Shown: positions 54,027 through 64,000 of the stretch, piece by piece
Layout: every line of letters begins with the position of its first letter
Numbering within the stretch: the stretch's first letter is position 1
DNA from: Neocallimastix lanati (nom. inval.)
Lineage: Eukaryota; Neocallimastigomycota; Neocallimastigomycetes; Neocallimastigales; Neocallimastigaceae
Length of the DNA stretch: 64,000 nucleotides
Direction of reading: 5' to 3'
Assembly (NCBI GenBank): GCA_016946835.1
Contig: JACVTC010000009.1
Coordinates: 2,027,501-2,091,500, forward strand
Position numbers and translations under genes: made by a program
The notes under the pieces: model-generated
The model's input: only the letters and a program-made list of their open reading frames with translations
What the model was told of the DNA's origin: nothing
Database searches by the model: none

Positions 54027-54402
54027 TTTTTTTTTTTTTTTTTTTTTTATAGACTGAAGACTTTGGTCTTCCCCATATAGTAATATGGGTGTATGATTAA
54101 CTGCCATACCGGTACGGCGCTCTCAACTCCCCATAAGCAAAGAAACTCCATATAGAAGCACCCTACGCGATCCTCGAGGGAAAGCAGAGCCAACTATAGG
54201 TGGCGTCCTTGCCATCCCAGAGGAGCTGGACACTGTAAATCCTCTCAGACAAGGCTTACGCAATGGGATTCTAACAGTGTTAGAAATATAGAAAACTTAG
54301 AAAGTATACCTACCTGAGTATCGTTTAACCCCTAACCTTTCACGCAAAACCCAAAGGGAAAAATCGTGAAGATATGATACTTGTGGGGGTCGATCCAGAT
54401 AT
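54027..54402 (-). mobile_element. Second GC-rich island with poly(A) on minus strand
   Basis: About 350 bases near 45-50% GC sit directly beside a T run (54027-54048), that is, a poly(A) tail on the minus strand. Next to the tail are two clean hairpins: GAAGAC-TTTG-GTCTTC (54056-54071) and CCCATAT-AGTA-ATATGGG (54072-54089). The far end reads GGGGGTCGATCC on the plus strand, which resembles a Pol III B box only loosely. No protein frame found. Best read as a 5'-truncated LINE tail or SINE-like element; not visibly related to 39825-40148. Confidence 0.5.
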
Positions 54403-54483
54403 TTATTATTATAATTAATTAAAAATTATTAATTATTATGTATTAATAATTAAAATAATTTTTATTTTTTAAAAGGTGAACTT

Positions 54484-54956
54484 CAAAAAGATTATATTTA
54501 TATTTTATATTTATATTTTATATTTATATTTTATATTTATATTTTATATTTATATTTTATATTTATATTTTATATTTATATTTTATATTTTATATTTTAT
54601 GTTTTATATTTTATATTTTATATTTTATATTTTATATTTTATATTTTATATTTTATATTTTATATTTATATTTTATATTTTATATTTTATATTTTATATT
54701 TATATTTTATATTTATATTTTATATTTATATTTTATATTTATATTTTATATTTTATATTTTATATTTTATATTTATATTTTATATTTATATTTTATATTT
54801 ATATTTTATATTTTATATTTTATGTTTTATATTTTATATTTTATATTTTATATTTTATATTTTATATTTTATATTTTATATTTTATATTTATATTTTATA
54901 TTTATATTTTATATTTTATATTTTATATTTATATTTTATATTTATTTATATTAAAC
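54484..54956. repeat. Mixed TATATTT / TATATTTA array
   Basis: Alternating TATATTT heptamer-like and longer TATATTTATATTT blocks with a few TATGTTT variants. It makes a YILYFIF-type open frame that is not a gene. Confidence 0.9.
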
Positions 54957-54959
54957 AAT

Positions 54960-56272
54960 AGTATTTGGTAGAAATATGTAAGAAAAGTATCTAGTAAATT
55001 TTTTTTTCTTTTTATTTAAATAATTATTTAAATTTTATTATTTGTTTTATTTTTATATAATAAATAAAATCATAATAATTAAAATCATAATAATAACATA
55101 ATCTTAATAATAGAATAGAAATTTATATTAATAATAACTATTAATAATTATAATAATAATGAAGTAGTATAAAAGAATAAAGTATTAATAAAAATAAAAT
55201 AAAATAAATAATGAAATAAAATAAATAATAAAATAAAATAGATAATGAAGTAGTATAAAATAATAAAGTATTAATAAAAATAAAATAAAATAAAATAAAA
55301 AGTAATTTTTGCTATCTGAAGAACGAAATATATCATATAAACATTAATAATTATTTTTTTTTTAATTGCTTTTATATTTTAAAACAGGACAAGATAATAA
55401 AAAAAATTTTAAAGAGAATTATAAATATGCATAATTTTCTAAATAATTTTTATTTAATATTGGTTACTAAAATATTTATAATAATAAAATATTTTCATTT
55501 TATTCATTTTAATAATAATATTAATAAAAAAAAGTCAACAACTTATCAATATAATAATAATAATAATAATAAAATTTTGAGATTATTAACAGCTTATTAC
55601 TAATTTTTACTTGAAGTATATAAAAAATTTTTAAAGGCAATTTAGTTGTACATTTTTATTTTCATATTTTATAGTTTTATCATTCCATTTATACAATTTG
55701 TGTATCCTCATAAAATCTATCTGTAATTTTTTTTTTTTTTTTTGATTATTAAACTTTTTTTTTTATTAAAAAATCCTCCCCATTTTTTTTTATTTTATTT
55801 TATTTTTTTTTTTTTTCACTATAATTTAAATAATTAAATAATAAAAATTATAAAAATAAATAAAAAAAAAAGTTATTATTATGTCTTTTTTTTTTTAACA
55901 TGTTAATATTTTTTAAGTCTATTTTTAACTGAATAGTCAGAATATATATGAATATTTTTGATTTATATTAAAATAAATATAGTTTTCATTTTATTTTTAT
56001 TTTTATTTTTTTATTTCTTTTTTTTCATTTTCATTTTTATTTTCATTTCTATTATTTTGTCATAATTAATTGTATTACTTTTACTATGGAATTGACTTTC
56101 TTATTCATTTATTCTATTAATAAAAATATTTTAAATAGTTTACCTTTTTTTTTTTTAAATATATATATACAATACTAAAACAAAAAAAAAAAAGGTAAAC
56201 TAATAATATGTTTTACATTATAATAAAATATATGATTCAATTGAAAATTTCAGAAATTTAATCTTGATGAAA
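54960..56272. other. Gene-free AT-rich region
   Basis: TAAAA and AATAA short arrays (for example 55195-55300) and homopolymers. No supported gene on either strand. Confidence 0.6.
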
Positions 56273-56395
56273 TTTTCAATAATAAATAATAAATAATAAA
56301 TAATAAATAATAAATAATAAATAATAAATAATAAATAATAAATAATAAATAATAAATAATAAATAATAAATAATAAATAATAAATAATAAATAAT
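56273..56395. repeat. (AATAAAT)n heptamer array
   Basis: About 17 perfect heptamers, the reverse complement of the TTATTTA satellite at 41277-42040. It lies about 750 bases upstream of eEF1A. Confidence 0.95.
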
Positions 56396-56956
56396 TGAAT
56401 AATAATATATATAGAATATTATACATAATAACAACCAAATATAATAAAGAAAAATATATATATTATTAATAATAAATAGTCTATAATTAATTGATTTTAT
56501 TTATAAAGTGTATATAAATATATATATTATATTTTTATGTATCAATTTTAACATAAATTTTAAAAACTCTAATAACATTTTTTAATTGGAAAAATATATA
56601 TATATATTAACATTATACTTTTTTATATTTATAATTTTTTTAATAATTCATACTTTATATATTATTTATATTTTATAGTGGTATTGTTAATATTTTATTT
56701 ATTTATTTATTTATTTATTATATCTTATAAAAATAAAAAATTGACATTATTTTGTTAATATAAAATTATATATTATCGTATGTGATACAATCAGAATTCA
56801 ATATAAATTAATATATATCAATATATTTAAAATTATATTTCCATATTTTTTTTTTTTTTTTTAAATTATATTGCTAAATTTATTGGCTTATAAAAAAATT
56901 AAATTTATGTATATATTAAATAGGTTTTTTCCATCAAATATTAATTTCTATAATAT

Positions 56957-57065
56957 GATTGGAATATAATTTTTTTAAGGCCAATCATGATACAAAAACT
57001 AATAAAAGTTAATATTGGCGTATAATAGAAAATATGGTTATCGAAAATTTCATATAAAAGGAAAA
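56957..57065 (+). promoter_or_regulatory. Probable eEF1A promoter: CCAAT boxes and TATA-like element
   Basis: Upstream of the eEF1A ATG are an inverted CCAAT (GATTGG, 56957-56962), a direct one (CCAATCATG from 56981) and another inverted (ATTGG, 57014-57018). CATATAAAAGG follows at 57051, about 95 bases before the ATG. A pyrimidine stretch (TTTTTTCCCTACACTCTT) lies between the TATA-like element and the start. Such a cluster is unusual in this AT-only background and fits a strongly expressed gene. Confidence 0.55.
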
Positions 57066-57146
57066 AAATTTCGCCTAATCATTTTTTCCCTACACTCTTA
57101 ATTTAGTTTAAAATTTTATAATAAATTAAAATTAAAAAATAATAAA

Positions 57147-58511
57147 ATGGGTAAGGAAAAGACTCACGTTAACGTTGTCGTTATTGGTCACGTCGATTCT
57201 GGTAAGTCTACCACTACCGGTCACTTAATTTACAAGTGCGGTGGTATCGATAAGCGTACCATTGAAAAGTTCGAAAAGGAATCTGCTGATCTCGGTAAGG
57301 GTTCCTTCAAGTACGCCTGGGTTCTTGATAAACTTAAGGCTGAACGTGAAAGAGGTATTACCATTGATATTGCTCTCTGGAAGTTCGAAACTCCAAAGTA
57401 CTACGTTACTGTTATTGATGCCCCAGGTCACCGTGACTTCATCAAGAACATGATTACTGGTACTTCTCAAGCTGATTGTGCTATTCTTATTATTGCTGCC
57501 GGTACTGGTGAATTCGAAGCTGGTATTTCTAAGGATGGTCAAACTCGTGAACACGCTCTTCTTGCTTACACTCTTGGTGTCAAACAACTTATTGTTGCTG
57601 TCAACAAGATGGATACCGCTAAGTGGTCCGAAGCTCGTTTCAAGGAAATTGTTAAGGAAGTTTCCAACTTCATTAAGAAGACTGGTTACAACCCAAAGAC
57701 TGTTCCATTCGTCCCAATTTCTGGATGGCACGGTGATAACATGATTGAAGCCACCACTAACATGCCATGGTACAAGGGTTGGACTAAGGAAACCAAGTCT
57801 GGTTCCTACACTGGTAAGACTCTTTTAGAAGCTATTGATTCTATTGAACCACCAAGTCGTCCAATTGATAAGCCACTTCGTCTTCCACTTCAAGATGTCT
57901 ACAAGATCGGTGGTATTGGTACTGTCCCAGTCGGTCGTGTCGAAACTGGTGTCATCAAGCCAGGTATGGTTGTTACTTTCGCTCCAACTGGTGTTACTAC
58001 TGAAGTTAAGTCTGTTGAAATGCACCACGAAGCTTTAGCTGAAGGTGTTCCAGGTGATAATGTCGGTTTCAACGTTAAGAACGTTTCTGTTAAGGAAATT
58101 CGTCGTGGTAATGTTTGCTCTGACTCTAAGAGAGACCCAGCCAAGGAAGCTGCTTCCTTCACTGCTCAAGTTATTGTCATCAACCACCCAGGTCAAATTG
58201 CTAACGGTTACTCTCCAGTTCTTGACTGTCACACCGCTCACATTGCCTGCCGTTTCGCCGAAATCCAAAAGAAGATGGATCGTCGTTCTGGTAAGACTCT
58301 TGAAGAAAATCCAAAGTTCATCAAATCTGGTGATGCCGCTATGGTTAAGTTAATTCCATCCAAGCCACTTTGTGTCGAAACTTTCGTCGAATACCCACCA
58401 CTTGGTCGTTTCGCCGTTCGTGATATGAGACAAACTGTTGCTGTCGGTGTTATCAAGTCTGTTGAAAAGGTCGACAAGGCTGCCTCTGGTGCTGCTGGTA
58501 AGAAGAAGTAA
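57147..58511 (+). CDS. TEF1: Translation elongation factor eEF1A
   Basis: Delivers aminoacyl-tRNA to the ribosome. It is 454 residues and intronless. G1 GHVDSGKST near residue 14, G2 region [18 protein letters not shown]3 DAPGHRDF near 91, G4 NKMD near 153, G5-like SGWHGDNM near 194. The opisthokont-type insertion [15 protein letters not shown] is present after NMPWYK. The C-terminus ends [10 protein letters not shown]. Length is normal. Coding sequence is far richer in GC than the rest of the window, with strong preference for codons such as GGT, AAG, GTC and TAC, the usual mark of very high expression. All other long frames in this interval are shadows. Confidence 0.99.
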   Translation: MGKEKTHVNVVVIGHVDSGKSTTTGHLIYKCGGIDKRTIEKFEKESADLGKGSFKYAWVLDKLKAERERGITIDIALWKFETPKYYVTVIDAPGHRDFIKNMITGTSQADCAILIIAAGTGEFEAGISKDGQTREHALLAYTLGVKQLIVAVNKMDTAKWSEARFKEIVKEVSNFIKKTGYNPKTVPFVPISGWHGDNMIEATTNMPWYKGWTKETKSGSYTGKTLLEAIDSIEPPSRPIDKPLRLPLQDVYKIGGIGTVPVGRVETGVIKPGMVVTFAPTGVTTEVKSVEMHHEALAEGVPGDNVGFNVKNVSVKEIRRGNVCSDSKRDPAKEAASFTAQVIVINHPGQIANGYSPVLDCHTAHIACRFAEIQKKMDRRSGKTLEENPKFIKSGDAAMVKLIPSKPLCVETFVEYPPLGRFAVRDMRQTVAVGVIKSVEKVDKAASGAAGKKK

Positions 58512-59300
58512 ATGCCTTAAAATTCTTGAACTAATCTTTATTTAACCCAACAAAATAATTTGTTTGCCCATTTTAAATGAAATAAATGTGGAAAAATCTT
58601 TCTTTTGAAAGTTTTTTAACTTTAGTTTGTTTAAAATTTTAAAATAATCTTATAGATAAATGAAATTAATTTACAATTTATAAAATAAAGCAAAAAATAT
58701 ATAATAATATATGTGTGTCTTTTCCAAAAAAAAAATAAAACAAAAATAAGAAAAAAATTAGAAACAATTAAAAAAAATAAAAAAAAATAAAAAAATAAAA
58801 TACAAATTTTTGAAAAATAAAATTTATATTTAAAACTGAAAAAAATAAATTAATTATTTTTTATATTTACGTGTATTTTAAATAATGTTAAATAAAATGT
58901 TTTATTGTTTTTGGAGTATATGCGATTTATTATATTGTTTAAACTGGATGTGGTTTGTCTAATAATATTATTGTAGTTTCAACAAATTATAATTGTAATG
59001 AATTTATTTTATTTTTATGACTTTAGCAATATTTATACGAAGGATGAATCTCGCCCTAGTAGTTCAATAAATGGTGAATCCGGGGAGAGTTTAGTGGACA
59101 CAATACTATCTATTTTAAAGATGTTACTTCTAGGTTTTATTTCTTTTTTATATGTTAGGAAGGGAAAAATTCCCACATAGTACAACTTGCCGAAATACAT
59201 AGTATTTTCGAGCTTTTTATTTTTTTATTTTTTAAATTTTTTATTTTTAATTTCAAATGTACTTTTCACCTACATGTATTTTTTAAAATAAAATTTAATA
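58512..59300. other. eEF1A 3' flank and unassigned stretch
   Basis: The AATAAA-like signals and GT/T-rich stretch after 58512 probably end the eEF1A transcript. A mixed-composition patch at about 59035-59215 has a 60-codon frame (starts MNLFYFYD) with a hydrophobic C-terminal segment. It has no recognisable family and may belong to the retroelement debris that follows. Confidence 0.4.
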
Positions 59301-59303
59301 AAG

Positions 59304-59400
59304 TTTTGGAAGTGTATTCTCTTCCCTGTCTATAAAAAAAAAAAAAAAAATTGGAAGTGTATTCTCTTCCCTGTCTTGAAAAAAAAAAAAAAAAAAAAAT
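59304..59400. repeat. Tandem duplication of a poly(A)-ended 27-mer
   Basis: The unit TTGGAAGTGTATTCTCTTCC + CTGTCT occurs at about 59306 and 59350, each followed by an A run. A diverged relative (TTGGAAGTGAGGTTCGTTGC, then CTATAAA) occurs near 62289. Poly(A)-ended copies suggest tails of retrotransposed sequence. Confidence 0.65.
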
Positions 59401-59567
59401 TTAACTTTAGCAATTTTTTGTATTTTTATTTTTCTATAGTGTTATTTAAACTTATATTCCTAATATGTCACATTACTTATGGACTAAAGAAATTAACTGA
59501 TAAAAAATCAAGTGAAATAAAAAAGTTTTATTGGGAAAGGAGAGGTCTTCAAACTCTCAAAAGCTAA
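59376..59567 (+). pseudogene. Possible LINE C-terminal fragment
   Basis: A 63-codon frame ends SSEIKKFYWERRGLQTLKS, which resembles NKIKDFYWKRDMKINSIKAE in the C-terminal part of the LINE at 59650-61433. It lies before the reverse transcriptase rather than after it, so it would be a separate older fragment. Confidence 0.35.
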
Positions 59568-59649
59568 AAAAAGCAATTATTAAAATTATAAGTATTCATG
59601 TATATTATATAAGAATAAATAAATAAAGATTAAAGTTCGCAATAAAGAA

Positions 59650-61433
59650 ACTTTCCCTGTTTTTCTAAATTTAAAAAAGGCATATGATTCTGTTCCATAT
59701 TTTATATAAATTAGATGCTTTAGATATTAGAGGTTTATCAATTTATTAAAAATCTATATTTGACTTCCAAAGCCAGTGTTAAAATTGATGATCAATATTC
59801 GGAATTTTTTAATATTATGAAAGGAGTTAGACAAGGTTGTCCACTATCACTAATTCTTTTCAATTTATTTATTAATGACATTTTTAATGATTTTTTAGAA
59901 CTTGGAATTCCTTTAGGCGAATCTAGATGTTGTGGTGGACTCTTTGCAGATGATATTGTTCTATGCGCACCATCAAGAACTAAGTTAAAAAAAAAATGCT
60001 TAAGAAGGTATATGAATGGGCTAAATTTAATATGATGAATTTTGGAATTTACAAGCGTGCAACGATGGTGATTCGACCAGACACACCTCTTTTTCAAAAT
60101 AAAAGATATCCTACTTTTTATCTTGCTGGTCAACCGATCCCAATAACTAAATGTTATACCTATTTAGGTATACCATTTGATAAAAGCTTATCGTTGAACC
60201 CTATTATTAAATTACTTAACTCTAAAGTTACTAAAGCTCTCTTTTCTGTTAGTAAATTTCTTTCAAATTCCAAAATTCCTATTCCATTTAAGAAGATTAT
60301 AATTAACTCCTATGTACTTAGTAAAGTCTCTTACTTTGCACCTTTACTTGGTTCAAATAAAGCGGGAACAAATAATACTCAGAAATTAATTAATAAAGGA
60401 TTAAGATGGATTGCAGGTTTACTATAAAGCCAAATCATTTATTAATGCATATTCTATTTCAAAAGATTTAAATATTCCTCCATTGTCAGCTAAGTGTTCT
60501 TTGTTTCAAGTCAAATGTTTTGATAAGTGGAAAGATTCAAATTGTATTATTTCCTATTTAGTTAATAATATTCCAAAATCTAGAAAATATACATGGACAA
60601 AAGAAAGTAGAACTCTTAAACGTAAACTAGAGAAAAGAGGTAATAATGATAATAAAATCAAGGATTTTTATTGGAAAAGAGATATGAAAATCAATTCTAT
60701 TAAAGCTGAGATTTATGACAAAAACAAATTCGAAGAAACATCAAAATTTATAAAACTTTGTTATGAATATCCTGATTTTTCATATGGTTTCTATTGGCTA
60801 TTAGGACGAAGCGGATATAGATTAGATGCTAGAATTGCTAAAGCTGCAAAAATAATAGATCAAATGTGTCCTAATTTTTGTCCCTGTTGTAAAAGTAATA
60901 AACAATGGATAAGTCATTGGTTAATTGATTGTCCTTTTTTCAATCATATTCGTAGTAAAGTTAATGATAAAATTTTATTTTTATATAATGCTTTTTACCG
61001 TGGCAACCTAACAAATGATATTGTTAATAGTAATAATAGTAATAGTAATAATAGTTATAGTATTACTAGTAATAGTATTTTTAGTAATGTTAGTAATAGT
61101 ATTGAAAATGATGTGTATATTGATTCTAGTGTGTGTGAAAAAGTGTTTAATTTCCTTCTTGGAGGTTGAAGTATTAATAACAGTACAATGAATGGAAGGA
61201 TCTATTTAAGTGCCAGATGAAAATCAGGTGCTTATTCTGATACTCCGTTCTTGGTGGTTACTGCGGCACTTCTCCAATCGATTTTACCTATTGCTATTGG
61301 CCAGCAATGGTCTTTGTTCAATAGGTTCAAATTGAATCGTACTACTACTACCAAGAGCGTCAATGCTGAAGAAACAGTAAGACAGGCCAGCAGGGCTAGC
61401 GCAACCAATGAAGATCATAATTTTGTTTCTTAA
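59650..61433 (+). pseudogene. Decayed non-LTR retrotransposon (LINE) reverse transcriptase
   Basis: Reverse transcriptase remnant spread over several frames. Motif A reads FLNLKKAYDSVP, with Asn where the catalytic Asp is expected. Motif B is GVRQGCPLSLILFNLF and motif C is FADDIVLCAPS (59947 onward). The frame breaks upstream of 59760, in an A run near 59988, and near 60420. The thumb/C-terminal region follows, then a cysteine-histidine motif CPNFCPCC...ISHWLIDC (about 60870-60930). The last frame stops with TGA at 61167, yet stays open apart from one more TGA at 61218 to 61433, suggesting a lost 88-residue extension (ends EDHNFVS). No endonuclease domain is visible 5', which fits 5' truncation. 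Inactive. Confidence 0.88.
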
Positions 61434-61559
61434 AATTATGATTTACATTGCGAAGTCAAAATTAATTATTATACTTCAGTATAATAATGCCCTTGTGAAG
61501 TCTTCCTGATATTAATTAAATGAAACTAGAATATATTATATCATTATTTTATTTTATTT

Positions 61560-61596
<37 letters not shown>

Positions 61597-61769
61597 TTTA
61601 TTTTTTTATTTTTATTTTTATTTTTTTTTCTTTTTATTACATGTATTTAATCAAATATTTAATTAATAAAGATGAAACAAGTTTGCTGCCGTTAAAAAAA
61701 AAAAAAAAAAAAAATTATTTCAGAAATCAAAGACTTAACATTTCAATATCCTAAGTATTAATTAGGATT

Positions 61770-62192
61770 CTTTTGGATTTCTTGAATTAGGTATGGTTTT
61801 AAATTTGACATTAGTATTTCCATCAAAAGAAGAATAGTCTCAGATGATTGCCCTAAATGTTGCCCATGTTGTGGTGTTAGTATACCTAGCTTTTCTCACT
61901 GGATCTTTGCCTGTAAAGTATTGGAAAATTACGGAAATAAATCCTTTTCAAGATGATCATGTTGCTACACATAGTATATGTTACACCGAAATCTTTTTTT
62001 TTTTTTACTTTTGAACTTATTTTTATTTTTTATTACAATAAATTTTCTATGATTAATTAAAATTTGTTTATGTTTAATTTTATTTTATTTTTTTTTTTTT
62101 GGTTTACTTAATCTTTTACATACTTTTTTACTTTTTATATTAGCTGAAAATGCATTAAGACAGCTAGCAGGGCCTTTGAAAGAGAAGACCAT

Positions 62193-62212
<20 letters not shown>
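61770..62212 (+). pseudogene. Second, diverged LINE C-terminal fragment
   Basis: The frame IRYGFKFDISISIKRR..DDCPKCCPCC...FSHWIFAC (61785-61950) parallels SGYRLDARIAKAA..CPNFCPCC...ISHWLIDC of the neighbouring LINE. Further on, AENALRQLAGP (62143-62196) parallels AEETVRQASRAS at 61364-61424. It is followed by a T run. Similarity is only partial, so it is an older or different subfamily copy. Confidence 0.65.
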
Positions 62213-63393
<1,181 letters not shown>

Positions 63394-64000
63394 TTACTCA
63401 ATAAATGAATCTATATCTTCTATTTTAATATTTTTTGATTTTTTACTTATGCTACTGATACTTTTATTAATTTTGTTGTTCTTTTTATTTATACTATGAA
63501 TACTTATAGTACTTTCATGTACATTATCGTTAATATCAATAGTATCATTGGTATTAATAATAATATTATTAATACTATTATTACTATTATTAATATTGCC
63601 ATTATTATTATTATTATGTTCTACTTTTGATGGGTCATAACAATAATCGAAATTATTGGATAGATACACTTTTTCTTCCTGATTCTCATTTTTATCTTCA
63701 TTTTCGCCTTTATAATTATCACCTCCAGTGATATCTATTACTTGATTTATTTTTTTATGTCTTCGATAGGTTCGTATAACGTAAAAAATAGCCCATATTA
63801 ATCCTATGATGATAATAACAAAAACTATAGAAAGTATAATGTAGAGAACATTTGAAAATTTTGATACATCTTTATTTAATTCATTAGCGATAAGGTTTTG
63901 TGGTATAACAGGATAACAAGTATAAGTTTTTGAACATAATGAATTAGTATTTTCTAATAAACAATATCTAATTTCTTGATTTTTATTATGGTATAGGATA
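63394..64000 (-). CDS. Single-pass membrane protein, C-terminal part (5' part outside window)
   Basis: Open from the window edge to a stop at 63394. The visible part starts with a Cys-containing outer segment (IRYCLLENTNSLCSKTYTCY). One strong transmembrane helix follows (VLYIILSIVFVIIIIGLIWA then IFYV), then the basic stop-transfer RTYRRHKK and a polar Asn/Ser-rich cytoplasmic tail of about 130 residues ending EDIDSFIE. Topology suggests a type I surface or secretory-pathway protein. Family not recognised. Confidence 0.75.
   Translation of the reverse strand, partial: ILYHNKNQEIRYCLLENTNSLCSKTYTCYPVIPQNLIANELNKDVSKFSNVLYIILSIVFVIIIIGLIWAIFYVIRTYRRHKKINQVIDITGGDNYKGENEDKNENQEEKVYLSNNFDYCYDPSKVEHNNNNNGNINNSNNSINNIIINTNDTIDINDNVHESTISIHSINKKNNKINKSISSISKKSKNIKIEDIDSFIE

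Noticed and set aside
54385-54400. GGGGGTCGATCC as a tRNA/Pol III B box
   Set aside because: Only a loose match and no accompanying A box at the right distance.
57225-58477. Antisense and alternate-frame ORFs over eEF1A
   Set aside because: Shadows created by the biased codons of the real gene.
58998-59180. 60-codon ORF as a real gene
   Set aside because: No recognisable family, no splice context and it lies next to retroelement debris; left as unassigned.

Overview
The window reads as nuclear DNA of a flagellated (zoosporic) fungus with an extremely AT-rich genome. An anaerobic gut fungus (Neocallimastigomycota) is the best fit, but that is inference. Support comes from an opisthokont-type eEF1A, a fungal septation-network kinase, genes for flagellar-type proteins (a giant ASH/PapD-like protein and androglobin), many short GT..AG introns, and intergenic DNA made almost only of A/T runs and microsatellites.

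Layout, left to right. 91-3451 (-): EFL1, a ribosome-associated GTPase whose 3' part lies outside the window. 4112-7640 (+): SDA1, divergent from EFL1; both act in 60S subunit maturation. 8831-about 16392 (-): a Cdc7/SepH-type MAP3K with N-terminal kinase domain and C-terminal armadillo-like repeats, with very large microsatellites in its introns. 17317-35675 (-): one giant gene of very roughly 4,800 codons with at least sixteen ASH/HYDIN-like beta-sandwich repeats. 36673-39339 (-): SNW1/Prp45/SKIP splicing factor. 39825-40148: a GC-richer, poly(A)-tailed island. 41205-42040: a heptamer satellite, followed by a frameshifted gene relic. 44394-51994 (-): androglobin (ADGB) homologue. 52000-57146: gene-free, with a hairpin cluster, a second poly(A)-tailed island in reverse orientation and AT arrays. 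57147-58511 (+): intronless eEF1A. 59300-62210: decayed LINE retrotransposon remnants, at least two related copies. 63394-64000 (-): 3' end of a single-pass membrane protein gene.

The most unusual observation is two introns that cannot be spliced in frame as GT-AG introns but fit minor-spliceosome (U12) AT-AC introns exactly. One is in EFL1 (1316-1478) and one in the giant ASH gene (30798-30875). Both start ATATCCTTT and end in AC. Both have a branch-site match (TCCTTAAC and TTCTTTAAC) with the branch A 13 nt before the intron end, and both restore the reading frame. Dikarya have lost the minor spliceosome, so AT-AC introns in such a genome deserve checking. A second notable point is that the androglobin gene seems to have no room for a globin domain, which would fit an anaerobe.
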